8,655 nucleotides of DNA from an uncultured Erysipelotrichaceae bacterium (GTDB lineage Bacteria; Bacillota_I; Bacilli_A; Erysipelotrichales; Erysipelotrichaceae): assembly GCA_902803275.1 (NCBI GenBank), contig CADCPE010000058.1:1-8655 (forward strand), in the 5' to 3' direction. Made by a program: the position numbers and the translations under genes. Shown here one piece after another: positions 1 through 5,606 of this stretch. The notes below the pieces were generated by a model. It saw nothing but the letters and a program-made list of their open reading frames with translations, was not told the DNA's origin and ran no database searches. Position 1 is the stretch's first letter; every line of letters starts with the position of its first letter.

Positions 1-266
1 ATTGCTTCGCTGTATAAAGAATCCGCTTTTTCTTCAATGGTTTTGATAGCTGAGAAAAGTTCATCATTATCGGCTATCGCTTCAGACAGATCAACTGTTT
101 TTTCTTTAACGTTATTAAGTATGCCGACAGCTTTATCTCTGATCAGCATCGCTTTTTCAGTTACGCTCTGGTCGACAGAGGAAACGGCCAGATCAAGTCC
201 TCTGATCTTTTCATCCAGATCAGCGGTAAGTCCGCTCAAATATTCATAAGCTGTATTGTTATCCAC
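1..266 (-). CDS. Helical (coiled-coil-like) protein downstream of DUF948-like gene, 3' part missing
   Basis: An open frame starts at a GTG (266-264) and runs off the left edge, so only about 88 N-terminal residues are visible. The start is supported by GGAGG at 273-277, six bases upstream, which lies inside the last codons of the preceding gene. The two genes are separated by only two bases and are probably translationally coupled. The visible part begins V/M-DNNTAYEYLSGLTADLDEK and is rich in Glu, Lys, Asp, Leu, Ile and Val with roughly heptad spacing, which suggests long amphipathic helices. No signal peptide or membrane segment is visible in this part. In Bacillus the gene after the DUF948 gene ytxG is ytxH, but YtxH has an N-terminal hydrophobic segment that is absent here, so I do not transfer that name. 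Function unknown; it may act with the upstream membrane protein. Confidence 0.75.
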   Translation of the reverse strand, partial: MDNNTAYEYLSGLTADLDEKIRGLDLAVSSVDQSVTEKAMLIRDKAVGILNNVKEKTVDLSEAIADNDELFSAIKTIEEKADSLYSEA

Positions 267-268
267 GG

Positions 269-673
269 TTATCCTCCGATAATATCTCCTGGGTCTACTT
301 CCTTAAGTTCATCATCAGTTTCTTCCTTGGATGGCTTGATATCATTGACATATGACATAACTTTATCTTTAATATCACCGGCATTCCTGACGATGAAATC
401 CTTGGCTTCCTTAGCCGCTTCAACGGTTGCGTCGGTAGCCTTATCGACAACGTCAGAAACCTTTACTGCCGTATCCAAAGGTGCCTGAAGTTTCTCCATA
501 GACTGATCTAAAAGATCGATTGATGGATGAGTCTTTATCAGTGTTGCATCGACGCTTTCCATTACCTTGATTGTTTTAATCAGCAAGATGATCACACAGA
601 CCAAACATACCGCCCCTAAAATAGGCATGATCTCATTACACAGGTTTCTCAAAGCTACAATAAAACTATCCAT
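269..673 (-). CDS. DUF948-like single-pass membrane protein (YtxG-like)
   Basis: A 134-aa protein with one hydrophobic segment at about residues 15-35 (ending CVIILLIKTIK). It is followed by a polar helical region (about 40-110) and an acidic tail. The layout of N-terminal membrane helix plus amphipathic repeats such as VKVSDVVDKATDATVEAAKE matches DUF948 proteins, and the position directly after murC matches Bacillus murC-ytxG. The cellular role of DUF948 proteins is not established; a membrane-tethered coiled coil facing either side is possible. It starts at ATG 673-671 with AAGGTGA at 678-684. It appears to have its own promoter (695-723), because a terminator closes murC just upstream. 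It is followed after two bases by a GTG-initiated helical protein. The family call rests on topology, composition and synteny, not on a profile search. Confidence 0.75.
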   Translation of the reverse strand: MDSFIVALRNLCNEIMPILGAVCLVCVIILLIKTIKVMESVDATLIKTHPSIDLLDQSMEKLQAPLDTAVKVSDVVDKATDATVEAAKEAKDFIVRNAGDIKDKVMSYVNDIKPSKEETDDELKEVDPGDIIGG

Positions 674-694
674 AAAGTCACCTTCCTCACCTGT

Positions 695-723
695 ATTCTA
701 CAATTTTATGAAAATGTTTACAA
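695..723 (-). promoter_or_regulatory. Sigma-A-type promoter for the DUF948-like gene
   Basis: On the minus strand TTGTAA (718-723) and TAGAAT (695-700) are separated by exactly 17 bases. These match four of six and five of six positions of TTGACA and TATAAT. Transcription would begin near 688, just ahead of the ribosome binding site of the gene starting at 673. It lies downstream of the murC terminator, so the DUF948-like gene and its partner form a separate unit. Confidence 0.7.
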
Positions 724-740
724 TAATCGTGTATGCCTTT

Positions 741-770
741 ACAAAACAAAAAGAGCTACATGAGCTCTTT
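741..770 (-). terminator. Intrinsic terminator overlapping the murC stop codon
   Basis: On the minus strand AAAGAGCT (770-763), a five-base loop (762-758) and AGCTCTTT (757-750) form a perfect 8-bp stem followed by TTGTTTTGT. The murC stop codon TAG (758-756) straddles the loop and the second arm, so the last MurC codons double as the terminator. GC content is modest and the T-run is interrupted by G, so read-through is possible. Confidence 0.7.
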
Positions 771-2051
771 GACCATATTCGCGATATTGTAGATGTCCTT
801 GCTGGACATGAAGACCAGACATTCACCCTTGTATTGAGCCAGTTCTGCCGCCCCTTTTTCATCTTCTGAAAGGATATGACTGCCCGGGATCATATCGGCC
901 AGATAAGCTATATCGATATCCGTTCCGTCCTGCTTGTCATCTATCGAGGTGAAGTCCAGCAGGTAGATCTCATCTGCGTTAAGCAGCGCATCCCTGAATT
1001 GTTCAGCGAAATACTTGACTCTTGAAGCCCTGTGCGGCTTGAAGATGGCGATGATCCTGCGCTCAGGGTAGCGCTTTCTGGAAGCCTGCAGCGTTACCTT
1101 GACTTCGGTCGGATGGTGGGCGTAATCGTCCACAAAGATCGTATCCCTGTATTCTTCGACCACATATCTTCTCTTTGGACCATGATATTCCTGCAGGGCC
1201 TCCATCGTCAGGGCATAGTCGAAACCTAGATGATCGGCAAGCGCAAGAACACCCATGACATCTATCAGCAGGTAATCGCCGACAAACGGCAGCACATAGT
1301 GAAAGAGTTTTCTGCCTCTGAACATGAAGTCAAAAGCCGAGTATTCACTGGTCGATTCAAGATTCTCCAGATAATAGTCATTGTCTTTTTCAAAACCGAA
1401 GCTGTAGGCATCACAGGTGAATTCAAGTTTCCTGCACCACTTGTCGTCGCCATAGTAGAACAGCGCATCCTTGACATGAGTTGCGAATTCCTGGTATGCG
1501 TTGAAATAGTCGATCTCATCCTTGAAATAGTCGACATGGTCGATCTCGATATTGGTGATGATCGCATACTCCGGATAGTAGGAAATGAAGTGTCTGCGGA
1601 ATTCATCCGATTCCACACACAGGTACTCGCTGTCCTTGCTGAGATACCCTTCCCCGTCACCGATCAGATAGCCGGTGTTTTTGAATCTGCCGACAACGGT
1701 CTTGGCCATGGTCGTCGTCGTCGTCTTGCCATGAGAACCGCAGATGCTGATCGACTTGTAGTTCTTCATCAGCTCGCCTAAAAACTCATGGTATCTGTAG
1801 CACCTGCACAGTTTTCTGGCTCTTATAACTTCCGGGAAGTCCTCCAGAAAGGCGTTGCCGATGATGACTGTATATTCCGGTTTGATATTGTTCTCATCAA
1901 AAGGCAGAATCGTGATATTGCGCTTTACAAGCTCATCTTCCGTAAAAAAATGCTTCGGCTGATCGGAACCGCATACTTCGTTTCCCAGATCGTGAAGCAT
2001 AACTGCCAAAGATGCCATACCTGTACCTTTAATGCCGATAAAGTAATACAT
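756..2051 (-). CDS. murC: UDP-N-acetylmuramate--L-alanine ligase (MurC)
   Basis: MurC is the cytoplasmic Mur ligase that uses ATP to add L-alanine to UDP-N-acetylmuramate, the first peptide step of peptidoglycan precursor synthesis. The 431-aa length is that of the short Bacillus type. Visible signatures, in order: the N-terminal Rossmann nucleotide motif GIKGTGMASLA (6-16); the ATP P-loop GSHGKTTTTT (105-114, Lys109); ESDEFRRHF (147-155), like the EACEYRRHF of Bacillus; TNIEIDHVDYF (166-176); DDYAHHPTE (308-316); and FKPHRASR (337-344), the last two in the C-terminal Mur domain. The central GxHNxxN signature is degenerate (258-264 reads GDYLLID). It starts at ATG 2051 with AGAGG at 2059-2063, inside the end of the preceding gene and two bases after its stop. 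It is the last gene of the leftward operon; its stop codon is inside a terminator hairpin. Confidence 0.96.
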   Translation of the reverse strand: MYYFIGIKGTGMASLAVMLHDLGNEVCGSDQPKHFFTEDELVKRNITILPFDENNIKPEYTVIIGNAFLEDFPEVIRARKLCRCYRYHEFLGELMKNYKSISICGSHGKTTTTTMAKTVVGRFKNTGYLIGDGEGYLSKDSEYLCVESDEFRRHFISYYPEYAIITNIEIDHVDYFKDEIDYFNAYQEFATHVKDALFYYGDDKWCRKLEFTCDAYSFGFEKDNDYYLENLESTSEYSAFDFMFRGRKLFHYVLPFVGDYLLIDVMGVLALADHLGFDYALTMEALQEYHGPKRRYVVEEYRDTIFVDDYAHHPTEVKVTLQASRKRYPERRIIAIFKPHRASRVKYFAEQFRDALLNADEIYLLDFTSIDDKQDGTDIDIAYLADMIPGSHILSEDEKGAAELAQYKGECLVFMSSKDIYNIANMVKELM

Positions 2052-2053
2052 CG

Positions 2054-2611
2054 TCAGTCCTCTCTGTAATTGAATAGATTTATTTCTTCGTCATCCGCAA
2101 AATCATCATAGGTATGATCCTGTGGAAAATCATCATCAAGGAGTTCGTGAAGTTCCTGTTCACTGGTATCTTCAAAATACTCATTGTAGTTGTACTGGGT
2201 TTCATTCTGCTTGGCATAGCCGTAGATCGGTGAGGTGACGATCTCAAGATGTGATGAATCAGGCTTGTTTACGATCTTTGTATCAGGATCGGTCTTTGTC
2301 GACATCTTGTATTCGTTTTCCTTGATTATGCCGAAGATCGGCGAGATCTGTGAAGAGAATTCATATTCGCCATCAGGAGTAGCGATGACTTTCCTTTCGA
2401 TCTTCTTTGGCGGATCAAGATCGATGAAAGCCGACTGCTCGCCTTTCTTGTAAAGAAAATCCCTGGCGTTTACTGCGGTATTGCTGTCGGCATCGAATTT
2501 CTTTGCTTTCTGCTTAGGCTTTTCCGGTTCATCGTAGATCTCTACTTCATTATCATTCTCATCGGGTTCAAACAGTATGTCGATGAATTTTTTCTTGATA
2601 TCCTTCTTCAT
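2054..2611 (-). CDS. Acidic, probably disordered protein with two SPI(F/Y)G motifs, upstream of murC
   Basis: A 185-aa protein of unknown function. It has a basic N-terminus (MKKDIKKKF), then mainly Asp, Glu, Asn, Lys and Pro with few hydrophobic runs, and a very acidic C-terminus (about 144-185, including ELLDDDFPQD). No signal peptide or membrane helix is seen, so it is probably cytoplasmic and largely unstructured. Two copies of a short motif stand out: ISPIFGIIKENEY (89-101) and TSPIYGYAKQNET (126-138), identical at S, P, I, G, K, N and E. Repeated aromatic-glycine motifs in a disordered chain usually serve as docking sites; that is inference. In Bacillus the gene upstream of murC is the DNA translocase sftA, whose disordered N-terminal linker I recall carrying similar SP(I/V)YG motifs (unverified). 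A GAGGA ribosome site (2617-2621) precedes ATG 2611, and murC follows after two bases. Confidence 0.8.
   Translation of the reverse strand: MKKDIKKKFIDILFEPDENDNEVEIYDEPEKPKQKAKKFDADSNTAVNARDFLYKKGEQSAFIDLDPPKKIERKVIATPDGEYEFSSQISPIFGIIKENEYKMSTKTDPDTKIVNKPDSSHLEIVTSPIYGYAKQNETQYNYNEYFEDTSEQELHELLDDDFPQDHTYDDFADDEEINLFNYRED
2198..2347 (-). repeat. Two-copy SPI(F/Y)G protein motif within the gene upstream of murC
   Basis: Copy 1 occupies 2309-2347 (ISPIFGIIKENEY) and copy 2 occupies 2198-2236 (TSPIYGYAKQNET), a period of 37 residues. The 18-base cores at 2330-2347 and 2219-2236 differ at only a few bases, so a partial duplication or strong selection on the motif is plausible. The residues between the copies are not repeated. 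Confidence 0.7.
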
Positions 2612-2647
2612 TGATTTCCTCTTTAATTAATTCTACAACATTTTTGA

Positions 2648-3307
2648 CTATTCCACAGATGAATCTGAAGACGGGATAAGGAAATCATTGATGTTGCCGT
2701 TGACCGGCATGGTCGTCTCAAAAAGGTTGACCTGTTTCTTCTCGTAGTCGATGACATCCTTTGAAGAATAGTTGATTACGACATCCTCGCTTTTGACATT
2801 GGCGGACTTGGCCATCTGCAGGATCTTGCTGCTCATTCCGGGGAGATCAAATTCATCGCAATAGCCGTAGAAAACAAGATCTCTGCTCAAAAAGCAGGTC
2901 AGATAGCGGTCTTCGTATTCATAGACCAGATATCTGTAGACATCATAGGCCTCGTTGGCGTTGAGGAATTCGCTTGTGTGCTGATATACCAGTCTGGCCT
3001 GATCAAAGAAACCCTCATCCAGAAAAACGGTTTCAGGGTAGTATTTGGCCGAGATGATGCCTGCAACATTGACATTCATGATGATCCGGGCATTGCTGTA
3101 TTCATAAGTGGTGCTTAACGTGTCGGTGCCGATCTCGTGAACATCACTAGGGGTATAGTAGTCGATATATTCGCTGTAGTTGTTTTTGCGGAAAAACTTC
3201 TTGCTCATGTCTTCAGCAAAAACCTCATCCATCCTTGACTGGATGTCGATCTTTGAAGCACAGCCCCACAAAACAAAGCACAGCACAACAAGCATAATCT
3301 TTTTCAT
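2648..3307 (-). CDS. Predicted lipoprotein of unknown function, downstream of radC
   Basis: From ATG 3307 this is a 219-aa protein with a lipoprotein signal peptide: MKK, a hydrophobic run, and LWGC with the lipidated Cys at residue 16. It should be exported and anchored to the outer face of the membrane. Trp at the -2 position of the lipobox is unusual and is shared with the lipoprotein encoded just before radC. The mature part is rich in Tyr, Asp and Glu, with no repeat or catalytic motif I recognise. The frame also has ATG codons at 3319 and 3316; 3319 overlaps the radC stop as ATGA. I prefer 3307 because it gives a standard MKK signal peptide of the same length as the sister lipoprotein. 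The ribosome site is weak (GATGG) for any of these starts, suggesting coupling to radC. The SPI(F/Y)G protein follows after 36 bases. Confidence 0.85.
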   Translation of the reverse strand: MKKIMLVVLCFVLWGCASKIDIQSRMDEVFAEDMSKKFFRKNNYSEYIDYYTPSDVHEIGTDTLSTTYEYSNARIIMNVNVAGIISAKYYPETVFLDEGFFDQARLVYQHTSEFLNANEAYDVYRYLVYEYEDRYLTCFLSRDLVFYGYCDEFDLPGMSSKILQMAKSANVKSEDVVINYSSKDVIDYEKKQVNLFETTMPVNGNINDFLIPSSDSSVE

Positions 3308-3315
3308 ACTATCCA

Positions 3316-3978
3316 TCATTTTAACATACTATGCATTTTAAAACTAAAATAGTCCGTACGGCAGATGATGATGTGATCGTGCATGATCAGGCCCATCATG
3401 CTGCAGGAACTGTAGAGCTTTGATGTGAGATCGATATCCGCATCGCTGGGCATGCAGTTGTCGCTTGGATGATTGTGCGCCACGATCAGTCCTCTGGCTT
3501 TCAGAAGCAACGCCTTGCGCAATATCTCATCGATTCCCACCACAGCACTGCTGGAATTGCCTCTGAACATGACTTCCGATCTTATCACGTTGCCCCCGCT
3601 ATTCAGAAAGATGACAAAGAATTCCTCCTGCTGGGAATAAGCCAGTGAAAAGCGCAGATATTCGACAAGCTTTTCAGGACTGCTTATCTGCGGCTGTGAA
3701 ACTTTGTCGATCTTCGAGAGTCTTCTTGAGATCTCCAGGATCCCCAGGATCTCCATGGCCTTGGCCTGCTTGATGCCTTTGATGCTTACAAGTTCTTCAT
3801 AGGACAGAGTCAGCAGATCGTTAAAGCAGCCGGCCTTTTCGATCACGTCTTTGGACAGTTCAAAGACATCCTTGTCTCTGTACGCCGACTTGATGACCAG
3901 GGCCAGCAGTTCAATGTCGCTCAGTGTCGCGATGCCGTACTTCAAAGCCTTTTCTCTTGGCATCATCTCACTGTTCAC
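3316..3978 (-). CDS. radC: RadC / JAB-MPN domain protein
   Basis: A 220-aa RadC-family protein of normal length. It has the N-terminal PREKALKYGIATLSDIELLA signature (7-26), a helix-hairpin-helix stretch LVSIKGIKQAKAMEIL (63-78), and a C-terminal JAB/MPN metal-binding domain. The JAMM motif HNHP-x6-S-x2-D is intact (His168, His170, Ser178, Asp181), so metal binding is expected. The family was once linked to DNA repair, but that role has been questioned and the natural substrate is unknown. The start is GTG 3978: AAAGGAG at 3989-3995 sits ten bases upstream, whereas the ATG codons at 3966 and 3963 lie too far from it. The gene overlaps the end of the upstream lipoprotein gene by 11 bases, and its stop overlaps an ATG of the downstream one. 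In Bacillus radC lies near mreB; here it sits between two lipoprotein genes. Confidence 0.95.
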   Translation of the reverse strand: MNSEMMPREKALKYGIATLSDIELLALVIKSAYRDKDVFELSKDVIEKAGCFNDLLTLSYEELVSIKGIKQAKAMEILGILEISRRLSKIDKVSQPQISSPEKLVEYLRFSLAYSQQEEFFVIFLNSGGNVIRSEVMFRGNSSSAVVGIDEILRKALLLKARGLIVAHNHPSDNCMPSDADIDLTSKLYSSCSMMGLIMHDHIIICRTDYFSFKMHSMLK

Positions 3979-4309
3979 AACTGTAGTGCTCCTTTGCGAG
4001 CTTTCGCAGAGTATTCATGAAGGAATACCTGTCATCCAGAACGATCGCATATCTTCTGATCAGACGGTTTTCTTCAAAATGATACGAGGCATCAAGCTGT
4101 TTTTTGAATCTTTCCAACTCCTCGTTATCGGAAATGAGCTCATAAGGCAGTTCAAAAACTTCACTCACTTCGATGCTCTCAATATCATCGTTGAGTGCTT
4201 TTATTTCAATGCTTATCTGATCATTGCCATTGAATCTGACACAGGATGCGCTCTTGTGGTTGCATCCCCATAAAAACAGACAGAGTAATATCAGTGTGCT
4301 TTTTTCCAT
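3968..4309 (-). CDS. Small predicted lipoprotein upstream of radC
   Basis: A 113-aa protein beginning MEKSTLILLCLFLWGC, a lipoprotein signal peptide with the predicted lipidated Cys at residue 16. The mature part is about 98 residues, mixed alpha/beta in character, with Glu-rich stretches and no recognised domain. Its signal peptide aligns without gaps to that of the lipoprotein downstream of radC (10 of 19 identical positions by eye, including the rare Trp before Gly-Cys), although the mature parts do not look related. The start at 4309 lies inside the end of the VanZ-like gene (19-base overlap). There is no clear ribosome site, only GAAAG immediately before the ATG, so translation probably depends on coupling. 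It ends 11 bases inside radC. Function unknown. Confidence 0.8.
   Translation of the reverse strand: MEKSTLILLCLFLWGCNHKSASCVRFNGNDQISIEIKALNDDIESIEVSEVFELPYELISDNEELERFKKQLDASYHFEENRLIRRYAIVLDDRYSFMNTLRKLAKEHYSCEQ
3989..3995 (-). promoter_or_regulatory. Ribosome binding site fixing a GTG start for radC
   Basis: AAAGGAG on the minus strand lies within the coding sequence of the upstream lipoprotein gene, ten bases before GTG 3978. The nearest in-frame ATG (3966) would be 22 bases away, so GTG is the likely start. Confidence 0.6.
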
Positions 4310-4746
4310 CTTTCATAGAACAGATGGCAAAGTATGATTCCAAGCAGACAGCCGGCGCTGTCTATCGCCATGTCATAGATCGAACAGTAGCGGTTTTCCA
4401 CAAACAGCTGATGGATCTCGTCGCTCACGGCATAAAGACAGCCAAGCATGAATGAAATAAGACAGACATTTCTTTTGCGGTATTCGATGATGTTGATAAA
4501 GATCAGGATCCCGAGAACCATGAATTCACTAAAATGCGCCAGCTTTCTGATCGGCTGAATGTATCTGGCCATGAATTCACCTGAAGTAAGATGGACGCCT
4601 CCTGCCATGATGAAAGAATAGATCTTATAGACGATCTCGGCTACCAGATTTGAAGTTTCTTCCGATTCAGGTGCCGGCTGAGCGGAAAAGAAGAAGATCA
4701 GTCCCATCCACAGCAGCAGGACCAGCAGTTTCATCCATTTTTTCAC
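4291..4746 (-). CDS. VanZ-like family membrane protein
   Basis: A 151-aa integral membrane protein of the VanZ-like family. Signatures: the N-terminal helix ending FFFSAQPAPESEETS (about 18-32), RKLAHFSEF (67-75), and YAVSDEIHQLFVENRYCSIYD (about 105-125) followed by a Gly-containing last helix. VanZ itself gives low-level teicoplanin resistance in van clusters; most chromosomal homologues have no known function, and nothing here suggests a van cluster. About four membrane helices are expected. The first possible start is GTG 4746, but its GAAGG abuts the codon. ATG 4734 has AGGGTG at a better distance and may be the true start, making the protein four residues shorter. It begins 15 bases after the SAF-domain gene and overlaps the next lipoprotein gene by 19 bases. 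Confidence 0.9.
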   Translation of the reverse strand: MKKWMKLLVLLLWMGLIFFFSAQPAPESEETSNLVAEIVYKIYSFIMAGGVHLTSGEFMARYIQPIRKLAHFSEFMVLGILIFINIIEYRKRNVCLISFMLGCLYAVSDEIHQLFVENRYCSIYDMAIDSAGCLLGIILCHLFYERWKKAH

Positions 4747-4761
4747 CCTTCAATCATAACA

Positions 4762-5460
4762 TTATTGAAGATACATAAAAACTTCAGAATCCTTTATCAG
4801 ATGACTCGATGAGTTCACGGCGTAGGCAGTGCTGTTGACGATGACGCTGACATTTCCGACCAGTAAAGCCTTATTGAGATATGCGACATCCTCTTTCATG
4901 ATCGCAAGGGAAATGATCGCCGCTCTGCTGCTGGTGTCATAGCTTTGGATCATCTTGCCCTGAGAATCGAACAGTCCCGTGATCCGGCAGTTCTCCATCA
5001 GCAGACCGCTTGCAGGCCTTTCGTGATTGCTTCCAATGCTCAGATAGAGATCCACATACATTCCAACATCCAAAGACCCGGCATTGACTTTAACCTCTGA
5101 GGTATAGATATCATAGTTGACTTCCCCTTCCCTTAACAGGGTATGTGAGTGATCTTTGATGCTGTCCTGCAGGAAACCCCTGTAGAAAAAAGCTCCCTTG
5201 GGAATAAGACATGAAAGCTTCACATACTTGCCCAGGATCTCTTCACTGCCGGTATAGATATCCGCACTAAGGTACTGCTTCGGCAGTTTCTTCAATTCAA
5301 GATCCTGCATTTCGATCCTGGTCCTCTGGCTCAGGTTATGGCTGGCCACATATACCTCGACATAGTCCTGTCTGTAAGTCAGATATGCATTTAAAGAGAA
5401 AAAGAGACTCAGTCCGATCATGATCACAGGTACAGCTGTCTTAAGAATCTTTTTTACCAT
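4762..5460 (-). CDS. Membrane-anchored SAF-domain protein (CpaB/RcpC-like)
   Basis: A 232-aa protein with one N-terminal membrane helix (about 9-27) and an external part. Residues 34-98 look like an SAF domain: VEVYVASHNLSQRTRIEMQD, then GSEEILGKYVKLSCLIPKG (71-89) and a closing FFYRGFL. Residues about 115-212 resemble the C-terminal part of CpaB/RcpC, with ISLAIMKEDVAYLNKALLVG (183-202). CpaB proteins are inner-membrane components of Flp/Tad pilus machines, but no pilin, ATPase or secretin gene is visible here, so a pilus role is unproven; other cell-surface roles are possible. The frame extends to an ATG at 5478, but AGGAGG (5467-5472) lies inside that extension, six bases before ATG 5460, which is therefore the start. 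It is the first gene of the leftward operon, facing a divergent promoter region. Confidence 0.82.
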   Translation of the reverse strand: MVKKILKTAVPVIMIGLSLFFSLNAYLTYRQDYVEVYVASHNLSQRTRIEMQDLELKKLPKQYLSADIYTGSEEILGKYVKLSCLIPKGAFFYRGFLQDSIKDHSHTLLREGEVNYDIYTSEVKVNAGSLDVGMYVDLYLSIGSNHERPASGLLMENCRITGLFDSQGKMIQSYDTSSRAAIISLAIMKEDVAYLNKALLVGNVSVIVNSTAYAVNSSSHLIKDSEVFMYLQ

Positions 5461-5466
5461 CTGAAA

Positions 5467-5472
5467 CCTCCT
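5467..5472 (-). promoter_or_regulatory. Strong ribosome binding site setting the SAF-protein start at 5460
   Basis: A perfect AGGAGG on the minus strand with a six-base spacer to ATG 5460. Because it falls within the longer open frame from 5478, it argues against the six-residue N-terminal extension. Confidence 0.8.
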
Positions 5473-5525
5473 AATCATTATGTCCGTAAAAGCGTGAAAT
5501 TCCTTATTATTTCTTTCCGGATAAG

Positions 5526-5554
5526 AAAAATGCTGCCGTTTTCATCGCCGGCAG
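5526..5554 (-). terminator. Terminator-like hairpin ahead of the leftward operon (possible attenuator)
   Basis: On the minus strand CTGCCG (5554-5549), a ten-base loop and CGGCAG (5538-5533) are followed by CA and TTTTT (5530-5526). The shape is that of an intrinsic terminator pointing towards the SAF-domain gene about 65 bases downstream. No gene upstream on this strand would need termination, so it may attenuate a leader transcript or block stray antisense transcription from the divergent genes. No start site for the operon was recognised. Confidence 0.45.
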
Positions 5555-5562
5555 TGATGTTT

Positions 5563-5577
5563 CAGAAACGATTTCTG
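5563..5577. repeat. Inverted repeat CAGAAA-CGA-TTTCTG in the divergent region
   Basis: Perfect 6-bp arms with a three-base centre, between the terminator-like hairpin and the 20-bp palindrome. It could be a second operator half or an RNA hairpin. The arms are short enough that chance is possible. Confidence 0.4.
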
Positions 5578-5582
5578 GTGTC

Positions 5583-5602
5583 ATCCCTTCAAGTGAAGGG
5601 AT
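5583..5602. promoter_or_regulatory. 20-bp palindrome, candidate operator of the rightward promoter
   Basis: ATCCCTTCAAGTGAAGGGAT has nine perfectly complementary bases on each side of a central AG. It ends four bases before the TATAAT at 5607 and covers the place where the -35 region and spacer would lie. No T-run follows on either strand, so a protein-binding operator is more likely than a terminator. I do not recognise it as CIRCE, a LexA box or another named operator. Confidence 0.6.
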
Positions 5603-5606
5603 AAAA

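Noticed and set aside
1..266. YtxH identity for the left-edge gene, by analogy with Bacillus murC-ytxG-ytxH
   Set aside because: No N-terminal hydrophobic segment is visible, so the name would rest on position alone.
1711..1725. Five tandem GTC triplets, possibly a phase-variable microsatellite
   Set aside because: They encode the Thr run of the MurC P-loop, which is normally Thr-rich, and triplet changes would not shift the frame.
1230..1781. A 183-codon open frame on the plus strand opposite murC
   Set aside because: It is antisense to the well-supported murC and has no ribosome site or recognisable protein features; the minus-strand frame at 1265-1660 is likewise an out-of-frame shadow.
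3316..3978. RadC as a marker of a mobile or defence island
   Set aside because: RadC-like genes do occur on mobile elements, but this one is of chromosomal type in a housekeeping-like operon with no integrase, toxin or nuclease nearby.
3851..4273. A 140-codon plus-strand frame opposite radC and the small lipoprotein
   Set aside because: It runs antisense across two supported genes, lacks a ribosome site and has no family signature.
4291..4746. Glycopeptide resistance gene
   Set aside because: VanZ-like proteins are widespread chromosomal proteins; no vanA/B, vanH, vanX or two-component genes are present.
5461..5525. Promoter for the leftward operon
   Set aside because: CATAAT and AATAAT occur on the minus strand, but neither has an acceptable -35 hexamer at 16-18 bases, and the former would leave almost no leader.
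5583..5602. Palindrome as a terminator
   Set aside because: No T-run follows on either strand and it lies just upstream of a -10 element, so an operator fits better.
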